Assembly: GCF_958295425.1 (NCBI RefSeq)
Contig: NC_081153.1
Coordinates: 1,913,113 to 1,977,112, forward strand
From: Solea solea
Taxonomy: Eukaryota > Chordata > Actinopteri > Pleuronectiformes > Soleidae
Length of the DNA stretch: 64,000 bases
Direction of reading: 5' to 3'
Part shown: positions 22,232 to 32,247 of the stretch, piece after piece
How the letters are laid out: each line of letters opens with the position of its first letter
Numbering within the stretch: the first letter of the stretch is position 1
Program-made: the position numbers and the translations under genes
Notes under the pieces: generated by a model
Databases searched by the model: none
Told to the model about the DNA's origin: nothing
What the model saw: only the letters and a program-made list of their open reading frames with translations

Positions 22232-23151
22232 TAGATAGATAGATATTTTGGTGGTAAACGTCGCAGAAGGTCGTACATTAGTCAGATTAAAGCAGAAAGT
22301 GTATTTTTTGTGTCTAACTCCAGAAACACCTTTTAATCTTAACTTTCATCACCTTTGGTTTCACTTGTAGAGAATTCTCCCGCAGGTTTTGTAGCCTCCG
22401 CTAACAGCGAGCAGCTCATGACTAATGTCTTACCTCCCACTCTTTCCCTTCCTATAGCTTCAGCGCACAGAGCCCCCCCCCCCAATTATCCTCATCCGTC
22501 ATTACCACCACCACCAGGTAATTTCCTTATCCAGACCAATTACTATGAGCAGCGTGTGTGCTGCACACGAACAGATCCCTTATCTCTCTCTTTCTCGTTC
22601 AGACTCGTCAGATACTGTCCGTCAATATCTCTGAGCCAAAGGTTAATCAGGAAGCTCAGGCCGAGCGTCTGCTGTCGCTCACTGCTGTCGCTCACTGCTG
22701 TCGCCTCTCAGCCACGTCTTCTGAGCGATGGATTAAATCATCTGACGTTATCAGTTCTTCTTTGTTACGACAACACATTTTCATATACGTACGACCTCAG
22801 ATGCAGCAATGACATGTTTTAACATGTAAATGTAAATTTGTGAATCTTTTCACCTGAAACAGCCACAAATTAACCAAAATATCCGTTTTCTTTCTAAAAT
22901 TAAGCTTTAATTACCGGTAAAAAGTTAAAATAAAATGGTTTATGTTAAATCACAACTGCTCCTAAATTAATCTTCATCAAGTAAAGGAAGACTAAAATTT
23001 ATTTGAGTACGACTTTCTTATATTTTGGCATATTTTGTCTAGTTTTTCCTTGTTTTCTCTCATTTTACAGCTGCAGAATTACAAGTATTTTTACTCAAGC
23101 AAAGGTAAGTGGTAAATGGTAATAATTAGTGAGTCAGTGAAAAAAATTAAA
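20766..23151. other. No gene supported; several microsatellites
   Basis: (GAA)n at 21091-21118; mixed GCT/GCC triplets at 21341-21406; (ACAG)n then (ATAG)n at 22197-22243; C-run at about 22471-22481. Open frames here are 60-155 codons, overlap on both strands and include low-complexity residues, so none is annotated. Confidence 0.45.
21341..21406. repeat. GCT/GCC triplet repeat
   Basis: About 22 GCT/GCC triplets with one GAT interruption. One plus-strand frame reads as polyalanine within a 68-codon open frame; with no other coding evidence this is treated as a microsatellite. Confidence 0.85.
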
Positions 23152-23232
23152 CATATTATCCTGCGGGCTGAATAATAATTGCATGGCGGGACGGATGTGG
23201 CCCACGGGCCTTGAGTTTGACACCTGTGATCT
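23152..23232 (-). mobile_element. hAT-type terminal fragment
   Basis: ATGTGGCCCACGGGCCTTGA followed by GTTTGACACCTGTG is, inverted, the CAGGTGTCAAACTCAAGGCC end found on many vertebrate hAT elements. No partner terminus was found nearby. Confidence 0.55.
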
Positions 23233-23335
23233 ATAGGTTTAACTATTGATGATTCTGTCCTGTGGTGTTCCACAAGGTCCTATCTTTGGCCCCATTTTAT
23301 TTCATTTGTACGTTCTCCTGTTAACGAGGCTCAGA
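23233..23335 (+). mobile_element. L2-type LINE RT fragment
   Basis: The plus strand encodes CGVPQGPIFGPILF, the conserved GVPQGS...GPxLF block of L2 reverse transcriptase, with no extended frame around it. The same block recurs at 24320, 26901 and 27021. Confidence 0.7.
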
Positions 23336-24290
23336 ATTAGATTTTTGCGTTTGCTACAGGAACTGCGATCATCTTGTATGTGAAGTAGCTGCTCTTTCTT
23401 CAAAGCGTTCATTTCATGATCACGTTCTTAATGAGATATGTGCTGATAGCTTTCGTAAAGTGATGACATAAAATGATCCGTTTGATGAATCACATTCTTC
23501 TCCACTGGTCAAATCCACGATGACGCCTGTCAACACGAAAGAGAATTGAGAAGAGCCGAGCAAAAGGTGGATGAAAACAAACCTTCCTGCTGCAGATCAA
23601 AGACTCGCTGGTTTATTAATCAAGGAAGAGACACTTGAATATTTTACAAATCTCAAAGCTGCTGAGGAGAATAACTCCAGAGTTTCATACACCAGTTGTC
23701 TTGTAAAACCCAAATGTTTTGAAGGCTGTTCTCAGTAACGATGAGGTCAATCACGGCTTCAGTAACACCGACCGTTTCTCGTAAAAACCCTCCGGAATAA
23801 TTTGCCTGACAGTCTTTAAGCCTGCACTTTTCATGACCGGCCACCACCCGCGTCTTCTACAGCCTCTGTAATCTGAGAGAATCTCTGGACTGTTCCCACG
23901 TCACCAAAAATGTTTTATTCTGGATTTGACCAAGTACATTCTGCCGATACGCAAGTACAATATGAAAGTAGGTTTTTAATAAAGTAAGAAGTCCAATTTC
24001 TGGGAATTTGTTGTTGTTTCAACTTTTGCACTCATTTTTGTACATTTACCTTATGTCCTTATTTAGGGCACATTACAGTCTGAAAGTGGCTACATTTACG
24101 GGCTAGTTTTAAGTATGTTTCGTCAAGCAAAATTTGTTTACCCAATGGGTTGATTCTAAGGAAATTTAAATCATCTTAAGAATATTTAGCTTATTTCTAC
24201 AAGGGCTGTTTTTGCCATTTGTGATGGATTTGATTATAACATGGACTAAAGCACAGTTTTCCTAACATCGTAAAACAGAAATCTGAAGGC
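23336..24290. other. No gene seen
   Basis: AT-rich sequence with no supportable coding, RNA or repeat structure. Confidence 0.4.
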
Positions 24291-24430
24291 GTAAGCGTTG
24301 ATGATTTTGTCCTGTGGTGTTCCACAAGGTCCTATCCTCGGCCCCATTTGTTTCAGTTTTTACACATTCATGTTAAGATTTCTAACTGACGTCGATATAC
24401 AGACGACACACACATTTATGTTTCATTCTG
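24291..24430 (+). mobile_element. L2-type LINE RT fragment
   Basis: Plus-strand CGVPQGPILGPICFSFY, then a degraded stretch where the YADDTQ catalytic motif would fall (near 24393-24415, now VDIQTTHTF). Closely related to the fragments at 23233 and 26868. Confidence 0.7.
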
Positions 24431-25357
24431 ACAAATCCTTGTTATTTACTCAAAATATTTTTTAGTTTTATGTAAATATCATAATATGTTGTATTTAAAA
24501 ACTCATGTGATCACCTCATCCCTCACTCACATTCATGGTCACATGACGCTGGTGGCATATAGAACTATTTTTACTGCCCGTGCTTTAAGAAGAATGTCGA
24601 GGGGGTTTGGAATTATACAAGATTTGAAGTTTTCCTTAAACTGACATGATTTTCACCAGGGTCAGACCAAGACTGGATATTTTATCGGTTGCCGAAATTA
24701 TGAAATTTGTCAATGCGACAGTTGAAATTTCGATTTGTTTTTCTCCCGTTTGCAGATTCAGTTTCGCCAAGACACAAGGGAGAGTTCCACTTTAAGATTA
24801 AGATGCAAAATATGCAGAAATATGCAGTCTAGGCTCGTTAGTCACATTTTCTTATTTATATTTAGTTTGTTAGAGAAAAAACAACAGATCATGAGAAGGT
24901 GGATCCTCAGTTATAGCCAAGAAAATGAGTAATGAATAGTTAAAGGCGACATCGAATGCTTGTATCGCACATATATGTTAGTTATGGAGGTCTACTTACA
25001 TATATTAACTTGTTTTCATGGTTAAAAACCTCCCAGTCGCTGCAAACGAGCCGATCAAAATATCTCCTCACTGACGCTCTCGTCAGCCGCGCTGTTTCAG
25101 ACCAAAATCACACCCCCAGAATATGGACTGTGTTGTGATTGGCCAGCCAATGAGAGCTTTCCCACTGTCCTGTGATTGGCCAGGTACCTGGAAGTGACGT
25201 AATAGATAGGCCAGCTCTCAGATACACAGCTCCCCCTCTGGCACGGTGGATGCTCTGCATCTCAGCAGCTACAACGAGAGTAGTTCTTCTTCTTCTGCGG
25301 TTGAATGTACGCAACCGGATGTGCCCGGACTAGTGCCCGCACCAGGAGGAGCTACGG

Positions 25358-26525
25358 TGGTAGAATAGAATAGAATAGAAGAATAGAATAGCCTTTATTG
25401 TCGTTATTTTGTGGACAACGAAATTTGGGTGCCACTCCCTTGGTGCAAAATACAAATATATAAATAACAATTTTAAAAGAGAAATAAAAATATTAACAAT
25501 AAAATAAGAATGAGAAATGTTGTTTACATTTTTTCCAGAAACTATGACTATGTATACATTAACATGAGATAACAAAATATAGCAGCAAGATAACAAAATA
25601 TAGCAGCAGAGAGAAGTGATTGTCCTGTATTTGTGTAAACAAAGTGACTGAAGCATCAGATTATTGCACTAGCATCAGATTATTGCACTATAAAAAAATT
25701 GCTTTTGTTTATTTATTTAGTTCTGTGATGGCTCTGGGAAAGAAGCTATCCCTGAGCCTGTTAGTCCTGGTTCTGTGGGATCTGTACCGCCTGCCCGAGG
25801 GTAACAGGTGGAACAGCTGGTTAGCTGGGTGGAAGGAGTCCTTGATGATGTTTCCAGCTCTGCTTCGGTAGCGAGAGCTGGCAATAGTCTCCAGGTTAGG
25901 CAGAGAGCACCCCGTGATCCTCTGGGCTGTGTTTATGATCCTCTGTAGCGCTCTCCTGTCTGCTGCAGAGCACCCTGCGAACCACGCTGTAATGCAGTAC
26001 GTCAGGATGCTCTCAATGGTGGCGTTGTAGAAGGTTACAAGCAGCCTCTCCTCCAGGTTGTTTCTCCTGAGCACTCTCAGGAAGTGGAGACGCTGCTGGG
26101 CCTTCTTTACCACCGCCGTGGTGTTGACAGTCCAGGAGAGGTCGTCAGATATCTGCACGCCCAGGAACCTGATGGAGTGGACTCTTTCCACTAAGTCCCC
26201 ATTTATGTGCAGTGGGGTCGGGGCCGCTCTGCCCTTTCTGAAGTCCAGTATTATTTCTTTTGTTTTAGTGGTGTTCAGTTTGAGGTTATTAACTGAACAC
26301 CACGCTGTTAGTCTGTTGACCTCATCTCTGTAGTCAGACTCGTCACCATCTGAAATGAGCCCGACTACGGTGGTATCATCCGCAAACTTTATGATTCTGT
26401 TTGAGAGATGGGTCGGGGAGCAGTCGTGTGTGTAGAGAGTAAAGAGGAGGGGGCTCAATACACATCCTTGTGGGGAGCCGGTGCTGAGTGTGATGGTGCT
26501 GGAGAGGTGTGGTATACTGATGACG
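25358..26525 (-). mobile_element. 5'-truncated Rex1-like LINE
   Basis: Minus strand. A reverse transcriptase C-terminus is followed by about 350 bp of 3' UTR with CGACAATAAAGGC and a TATTC-type tandem tail (25363-25397). CTACGG flanks both sides (near 25347 and 26533), a possible target duplication. It sits inside the TTAA transposon and so is younger than it. Confidence 0.82.
25709..26514 (-). pseudogene. Rex1-like LINE reverse transcriptase, C-terminal part
   Basis: Open for at least 249 codons on the minus strand. It starts in STGSPQGCVLSPLLFTLYTHD (frame open through the SPQG block), continues to the catalytic KFADDTTVVGL, then NNLKLNTTKTKEIILDFRK, RFLGVQISDDLSWT, ESILTYCITAWFAGC, and ends HLLPSGRRYRSHRTRTNRL with FFPRAITELNK. 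The order (RT palm, then the typical C-terminal extension) matches fish Rex1/Babar and related LINEs. The endonuclease and RT fingers are lost by 5' truncation; what remains has few visible lesions, suggesting a fairly young copy. Confidence 0.85.
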
Positions 26526-26867
26526 ACATCAAACTACGGAAGTGCCGATCCGCTACGCAGAGCCCGGGAAAACAATACAACACTATTTTCTCAGCAGTGG
26601 CTGAACTGTTTGTTCTGTAACTTTAGGGTTTCATAAACGAGGTCATGACGCAGATACACACACAAACGCAGTGTTAATTGGAGCTTCCGGTCTATGTCGC
26701 CTTTAAACAACATTTCTGGTGATTTATCACTGGTAATGTGAACTAAATTTTTAAATTTCAATTTGTGCTACTCTTTCAAGTTGTAATCTAGCACATGGGT
26801 TTTGTTACATTGGAAAGAGCTGTCACAGAAGAACAATAAAGGTCAAAGGTCAATATATAATACAATA

Positions 26868-27145
26868 ATATAGGCATAAACGTTGATGATTTTGTCCCGC
26901 GGTGTTCCACAAGGTCCTATCCTCAGCCCAATTTATTTTAGTTTCTACGCGTTCCCTTTTAGGTTTAGAAACTTAGCATGGAGGTCAGGTGTGGTGAAAA
27001 TGCGATAGTTCCAAGACCCGTGTGTTCCACAAGGTCCTATCCTCGGCCCAATTTATTTTAGTTTCTATGCGTTCCCTTTTAGGTTTCGAAACTAAGTATG
27101 GAGGTCAGGTGTAGCGAAAATGCGATATTGGTATAGTTCCCAGAC
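26868..27145 (+). mobile_element. L2-type RT fragment in a 120-bp tandem duplication
   Basis: GGTGTTCCACAAGGTCCTAT begins at 26901 and (with its first base changed) at 27021, an exact 120-bp period. Both copies share AGCCCAATTTATTTTAGTTT-like sequence, GCGTTCCCTTTTAGG and ATGGAGGTCAGGTGT. They encode the GVPQGPIL block of L2 RT. Confidence 0.8.
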
Positions 27146-27430
27146 CCGTGTGTTGCTCAAGGGCTCTATAGCGCCCCCCCTAAGGTGAAAACAGAGGCAA
27201 AATTGAATTACACTGAATTTCCCAAAACTGGGTGTGAAAATGTTGTCGACCAAGACGAACAAAAAAGTCGTCCGTAACCATGTAACCATGGCCTCAACTC
27301 AACAAGAAGTCAGCCATTTGGAATCTTGGCTTCCATTTTGGCGATTTGCACCCTGTACGTAAATGAGCGAACTTGTCTGAGCGCGTTTGTCGTACCGGCA
27401 TTTTTAAAACAACATTTTTTATAATACTAC
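27146..27430. mobile_element. Interspersed repeat of undetermined class
   Basis: CTATAGCGCCCCCCCTAAGG, GTCGACCAAGACGAACAAAA, CTCAACTCAACAAGAAGTCA and GCCATTTGGAATCTTGGC resemble a repeat I know to be frequent in fish intergenic DNA, but no TIR or coding part is visible. Confidence 0.4.
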
Positions 27431-27500
27431 TGTACAGCACTTTGGTCAACTGCTGTTGTTTTTTTAAATGTGCTCTATAAATATAATTGGATTACATTGG
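27431..27500 (+). mobile_element. L2-type LINE 3' tail
   Basis: TGTACAGCACTTTGGTCAAC, TGTTGTTTTTTTAAATGTGC and TCTATAAATATAATTGG form the standard 3' end of fish L2-type LINEs. Confidence 0.7.
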
Positions 27501-28154
27501 AACTCTTCACTAAGAGAAGAGAATAAAATCCAATACACGAGGAATCATTATTGTTTTTCCCTCTGCGTCGTTGACTCTGTGGAAAACAAAACTAGACAAT
27601 GAACATAATCAATGGAGTCATCATTGTGATGTGTGGATTAATAAAGCAAATAAAGTGTCCCCTTCTCTCAATGAACGACAGAATGAAGAGCGTGCGGAGG
27701 ATAATAGAATCAGAGAACAAACTAATAACACGTCTGCTCGTCACTAAAGACACGAGAGGATGAAAGGATGTCGTGTCCATCACTCATCTCGTCCCTCGGC
27801 ACATTAAGGCACTCGACGGCACTAACAAGACGCTGCTGCCACATTAACTGCGGCTTTAATGTACACAAAAATGTGTGCGTTTCACTTCTACACCTCCACA
27901 TTATCTCCTGTCTTTAGTATCCCCCCCCCCCCCCCCCCACAATTAGACCGTGATTCACCGACGACATCGGGGCTTTTTGGAGGCGTTGTACAATTATGGG
28001 AGTTATTGAGCGTAATTTATTCCTTTGAAAACGGAATTTCGACGAGTTTAATCCGCCTGAAAGCCTCTCAATAACCGTCCATCTCAAGCTCAAGTCGCTG
28101 ATGTCAAACAGGAAAGGTGGCGCCGCCCTGTGGCAGGAAACGACGCTGTTCACC
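27501..28154. other. No gene; C-run and a possible conserved element
   Basis: Poly-C at 27921-27938. The stretch 27940-28085 has mixed composition and ATTA/TAAT-type sites, and it lacks repeat character. See the findings. Confidence 0.35.
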
Positions 28155-28395
28155 ATATATTATTATTAATATTATTATATTGTACTTTCACATTATGTAG
28201 AAATGCATGTTTATTTTTTATTATATTTATCTTTACCATCTTTGCTGCTGTGACAATGTAAATTACCCATATCTCTCTTTTTTTACTCTCCTTTAATGTG
28301 AAATTGTCTCTCTTGAGCAGGACTCCCTGGAAGAAGACATCTTCTATCTCAGTGGGACAATTCCTGACCAAATAAAGGATAAATAAAAAATATAC
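28155..28395 (+). mobile_element. LINE 3' UTR and tail
   Basis: GCTGCTGTGACAATGTAAAT, CAGGACTCCCTGGAAGAAGA, ATCTCAGTGGGACAATTCCT and AAATAAAGGATAAATAAA form a LINE 3' end. The same motif order (ATCTCAATGGG, then CTGGTTAAATAAAGG) occurs inverted at 37700-37745. Confidence 0.65.
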
Positions 28396-28610
28396 ACTAG
28401 ACAACACATAAATCAGAGAACCTCATCTCTTCTCCGGCTGTTTTCGTCATAAAAGTGAAGATGGTTGACGGACGCTGAGTCAAACACAGTCAAAAACACA
28501 AACTCATCTAAGTTGAAAACCTGTCTTTAGCTGCTTCTTTTTCTTCTGTTTCTTACATAAGAACTCATTCATTTCCTACAGTGGTCACTGTTGACCAGAA
28601 ACACCTAAGA

Positions 28611-28890
28611 GCACCAAAGCACTCACTCTCCCACACCAAAGCCCACAGACAAAACAAGTGATTTTAACATCACACACACACACACAGGAGTTGTTGATCC
28701 ACTGCTGCCTCCATCACTAAGTTCAAATTTGCTATTAAAAATCCTTTATTCAGATTTAGAACAGTGACATAAAGTGACCACACGAGGCAGCAGAGGACCA
28801 GCAGCTTAAATCACTGATTTTCTCTGTGGGCTTTGGTGTGGGGAAGAAAGTCGTTCATAAACTTCACTTTTGTATCTAAAAAGTCTTTCA
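28611..28890 (-). mobile_element. Palindromic MITE, copy 5
   Basis: CACTCACTCTCCCACACCAA, CATCACACACACACACACAG, GAGTTGTTGATCCACTGCTG, then right arm TGACCACACGAGGCAGCAGA and GGGCTTTGGTGTGGGG. Reverse orientation. The segment AAAATGACCGCCATAGGGAA follows at 28918, as in copy 4, so the element probably extends further right. Confidence 0.82.
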
Positions 28891-29681
28891 TTCATAGGAT
28901 TTAGAGTGGTTTATTCAAAAATGACCGCCATAGGGAATGAATGGGTGAATGTTGGGTCAGATAGTGGTGAATAACTGAGGAAGGTTAAAGGGTAAATGCT
29001 GCAATCTCAGCCTCAGAGCGTGTGAACGAGTCTGACTCACAAACTGTGACTCAAATCACGCTCACAGTTCAGAATCACACCAACAAACCCGCGTTCCCGG
29101 GTTTTCAGAGCGTTTGACACATCAACACGGCAGCTTGTACCACACCATCATCATCAACATCAACATCATCATCATCATCGTCGTCGCTTCTTTTCATTCT
29201 CAAAGACTTCCAGTTGGCAAAGCCGCCGCTGGAAATGCAATTTTCCAAACGTCGGCATCTCAGATCCACAATCAGAGCGCGATAAGCTGGAAAAGCCGGC
29301 GCTCCGGCTCCTGATGAATCACTCGTCTGCTCGCGGCTCCGTCTGAGACGGCTCGCCATAATAAAGACATGAAAAGACCCGGGGGGACAAGGACTGCAGA
29401 GGATGGAAGAGACGTCCACGCGAGTCTGAGACGGACAGAGACTGCGTTACCCTGGCAACGGACAGCTGATCACTCATTCTGTCACGACACAGAGGACAGA
29501 CGTACACCTGTAAACATGCTTGAGTTGTCATGACAACTGTCATTTCATGAAATACGTTTTTATTAGTTTAAGATTCATGGACACAAACATGGCTGCCAGC
29601 AGGGACACATGGACACTTACTGATGATGATGATGATGTCATTAATAAAACAAAGGGGACATGTTTCCACTTTATCTGCAGC
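28891..29681. other. No gene supported; (ATC)n tract
   Basis: (ATC)n at 29147-29187. 29190-29360 is GC-balanced and non-repetitive, see the findings. Overlapping open frames on both strands have no recognisable domain. Confidence 0.35.
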
Positions 29682-29892
29682 AGGAAACTGAAGTCTGTAA
29701 AACACTCACTCTCCCACACCAAAGCAAGCACAGGAGCTGCTGGTCCTCTGCTGCCTCATGTGGTCACTTTGTGTCACTGTTTTAAATCTGAACAAAGGAT
29801 TTTAATCTCAGAATTCTGAAAGATAAGACGTTTGAACTTAGTGATGGAGGCAGCAGTGGATCATCAGCTCCTGTGAGTGGTTTCCTGTTCCT
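29682..29892 (+). mobile_element. Palindromic MITE, copy 6 (short)
   Basis: CAGGAAACTGAAGTCTGTAA, CTCACTCTCCCACACCAAAG, GAGCTGCTGGTCCTCTGCTG, TGTGGTCACTTTGTGTCACT, then TTAGTGATGGAGGCAGCAGT and TCATCAGCTCCTGTGAG. The outer right arm is deleted; the sequence jumps to TTTCCTGTT. Confidence 0.8.
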
Positions 29893-30119
29893 GTTAGCTG
29901 TCACTCATCCAAACATGAAACTAAATACCAACAGGAAGTACACGCTGTCAGACACGAGTGCAGAGGCAGGAGGTCAGAGGTCAACGTGCGCTCTGATGGG
30001 AGAGACGACGACAACGACGACAAGATGAATGGACTGCAGTAAATACATTCGCCGACCTCTGACCTCGCCTGCCTGGGCTCCCTAATGTGGTGCAGAAATG
30101 TAACGCTGGTAATCTGCCA

Positions 30120-30945
30120 GCACACACACACGCACACGCACGCACACGCACGCACACGCACGCACACACGCACACGCACGCACACACACGCACACGCACA
30201 CACATACACATGCACGCACACACGCACACGCACACACACACACGCATGCACACACACGCACACGCACACACACATACACGCACATGCATATGCACACGCA
30301 CATGCACACACACACACACACGCACACGCACATGCACACACACACACACACACACACACGCACGCACACGCACATGCACATGCACATGCACACACACACA
30401 CACGCATGCACACACACGCACACACGCACACACACACATACACGCACATGCATATGCACACATGCACGTGCACACACACACACACACACATGCACGTGCA
30501 CACACGCACACACAGGCACACACACACGTGCACATGCACACACAGGCACACACACACACACACACGTGCACAGGCACACACACACGTGCACAGGCACACA
30601 CACACGTGCACATGCACACACAGGCACACACACACGTACGCACACACACACACACGTGCACAGGCACACACACACACGTGCACACACACGCACGCAGACA
30701 CACACACGTACGCACACACACACACACGTGCACAGGCACACACACACACGCACGCAGACACACACACGTGCACAGGCACACATGTGTAATCATGTCTCCA
30801 GGAACATTACATTGTAGTCTTAACGTGAACTCTAGCTCATGATAAACATGAGGGGAGTGTGTTAATGTCCTGTAATGATGCTGTGTACTCACACTCACAC
30901 TCACACACACACACACACAGGCACAGGCACACACACACACACAGG
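30120..30945. repeat. Long compound (CA)n arrays
   Basis: 30120-30785 is CA with CACGCA, CATGCA, CACGTGCA and CAGGCA variants; part of it (30520-30780) repeats CACGTGCACAGGCACA in a loose higher-order pattern. A second CA tract lies at 30892-30945. Open frames of up to 319 codons on both strands are artefacts. Confidence 0.95.
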
Positions 30946-31213
30946 GTAATTTCCTGGCCCCTCGGGATCCTGGGAGGAGAAAATAAACAATGCGTGGATT
31001 CCTGAGGGAGCGCGGCGACTCATGCAGCAGGTGAACACGTGATCGTGAGACTGACAGAGATCCAGGTTTGACTGAGTCTGAGATTATGTGTCACATCAGC
31101 ATCAGTGACAGTCAACAGCACAAACAACTCATTTCACTGGAGACTGAATCTAAACTTTTACATGAAATATGATGTAAGTGCTGGTTCCTGTTCATCTATG
31201 ATGTCCTACATCC
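30946..31213. other. No gene seen
   Basis: Spacer between the CA arrays and the Rex1 element. Confidence 0.4.
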
Positions 31214-31350
31214 TACAGTCCTAGGCGCCGTGCTAGCGGCAGCTCGACACAGCAGCTCCCTTTGTGTATTAGCGTTTTCTTTAAATTAAGTACTTTTTTC
31301 TAACTTATTATTTTCGCATCTGGAGTGACACTTTCCGGAACAGTTGCGCC

Positions 31351-32247
31351 ATGTACTCCGCTACTTTTGTGCGGTTTCTGTGGCTCTTCTGTTACTTTTT
31401 TTTACTTTTTGGTGGCGAGACGGACGCACAGCGCAGCGGGGGCATTGTTCACACACGCGACCAGCTGATCGCGCTGAGGGAGCCGGCACTCCTGATCACA
31501 ACACGGCCCGAACTTCCGAAGGAACTGAAGCGGAAGCGTCGCGGCTGTAGAGCCGGAGCCAAAGTGAGAGCCAAATCGAGGAGGTACAAACCAGCCGTAC
31601 CTGCAATAATCACGGGGAATGTGAGATCTCTGGGGAACAAAATGGACGAGCTCTGTGCGCTTGTGAGTACCAGCTGGGTGTTCAGGGAGAGCAGCCTCAT
31701 GTGTTTCACCGAGACATGGCTGCACTCGCACTTCACCGAGCACAGCGTGGCAGTACCGGGCTTTAAGACTGTGCGGGCGGACAGAGATGCTGCGCTGAGC
31801 GGCAAGAAGAAAGGGGGTGGCGTTGCTGTATACGTGAATGAGAAGTGGTGTCACCCCGGACATGTTTGTGAGAAGGAGCGTCTGTGTAGCCCGGACATCG
31901 AACTTTTGGCTGTGGGAATGCGCCCATACTACCTCCCCAGGGAATACACCTCCGTGATCGTTGTGGCTGTCTACATCCCTCCCTCAGCTGATGCAGCAGC
32001 AGCAGTAGACAGTGTCCACTCTGCTGTGTCCAGATTACAGACACAGCATCCCACTGCATTTATCACCATCACTGGGGATTTTAACCACACCAACCTGGAC
32101 TCTGTTTTACCAACCTTCCACCAATATGTCGACTGCCCCACCAGAGACAATAAAACAATTGACCTTTTGTATGCAAATGCTAGGGATGCATACACAGCCA
32201 CTGCCCTTCCCCCCTTGGCTTGTCTGATCACAACTTGGTCCAGCTGA
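31351..32247 (+). pseudogene. Rex1 endonuclease domain (5' half of a frameshifted ORF)
   Basis: The start ATG at 31351 has a fair context (GCGCCATGT). Residues 1-20 are strongly hydrophobic (FVRFLWLFCYFFLLF), and a basic segment (KELKRKRRGCRAG) follows. From about residue 88 there is an AP-type endonuclease: NVRSLGNKMDEL, CFTETWLH, GGGVAVYVNEKW, VVAVYIPPSAD and ITGDFNHTNL. This domain nicks target DNA to prime reverse transcription. The frame is lost at a six-C run (32209-32214) just before the domain's final SDH motif, which lies in the next frame. The rest of the domain looks intact. Confidence 0.87.

Larger units (their letters stand above)
24944..26702. mobile_element. TTAA-flanked non-autonomous DNA transposon hosting a LINE
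   Basis: TIRs AGGCGACAT (24944-24952) and ATGTCGCCT (26694-26702) are each bordered by TTAA (24940-24943 and 26703-26706), the target duplication of the piggyBac and Kolobok superfamilies. The element proper is split by a Rex1-like LINE (about 25358-26525). Pieces on either side, including a CAGCTCCCCCTCTGG segment and the GGAGCTTCCGGTC subterminus, encode no transposase. Only 9 bp of clean TIR is visible, so the superfamily is left open. Confidence 0.72.

Noticed and set aside
22355..22822. 155-codon open frame
   Set aside because: Includes a C-run and an internal CTGTCGCTCACTG duplication; a second frame is open over the same stretch and no domain is seen.
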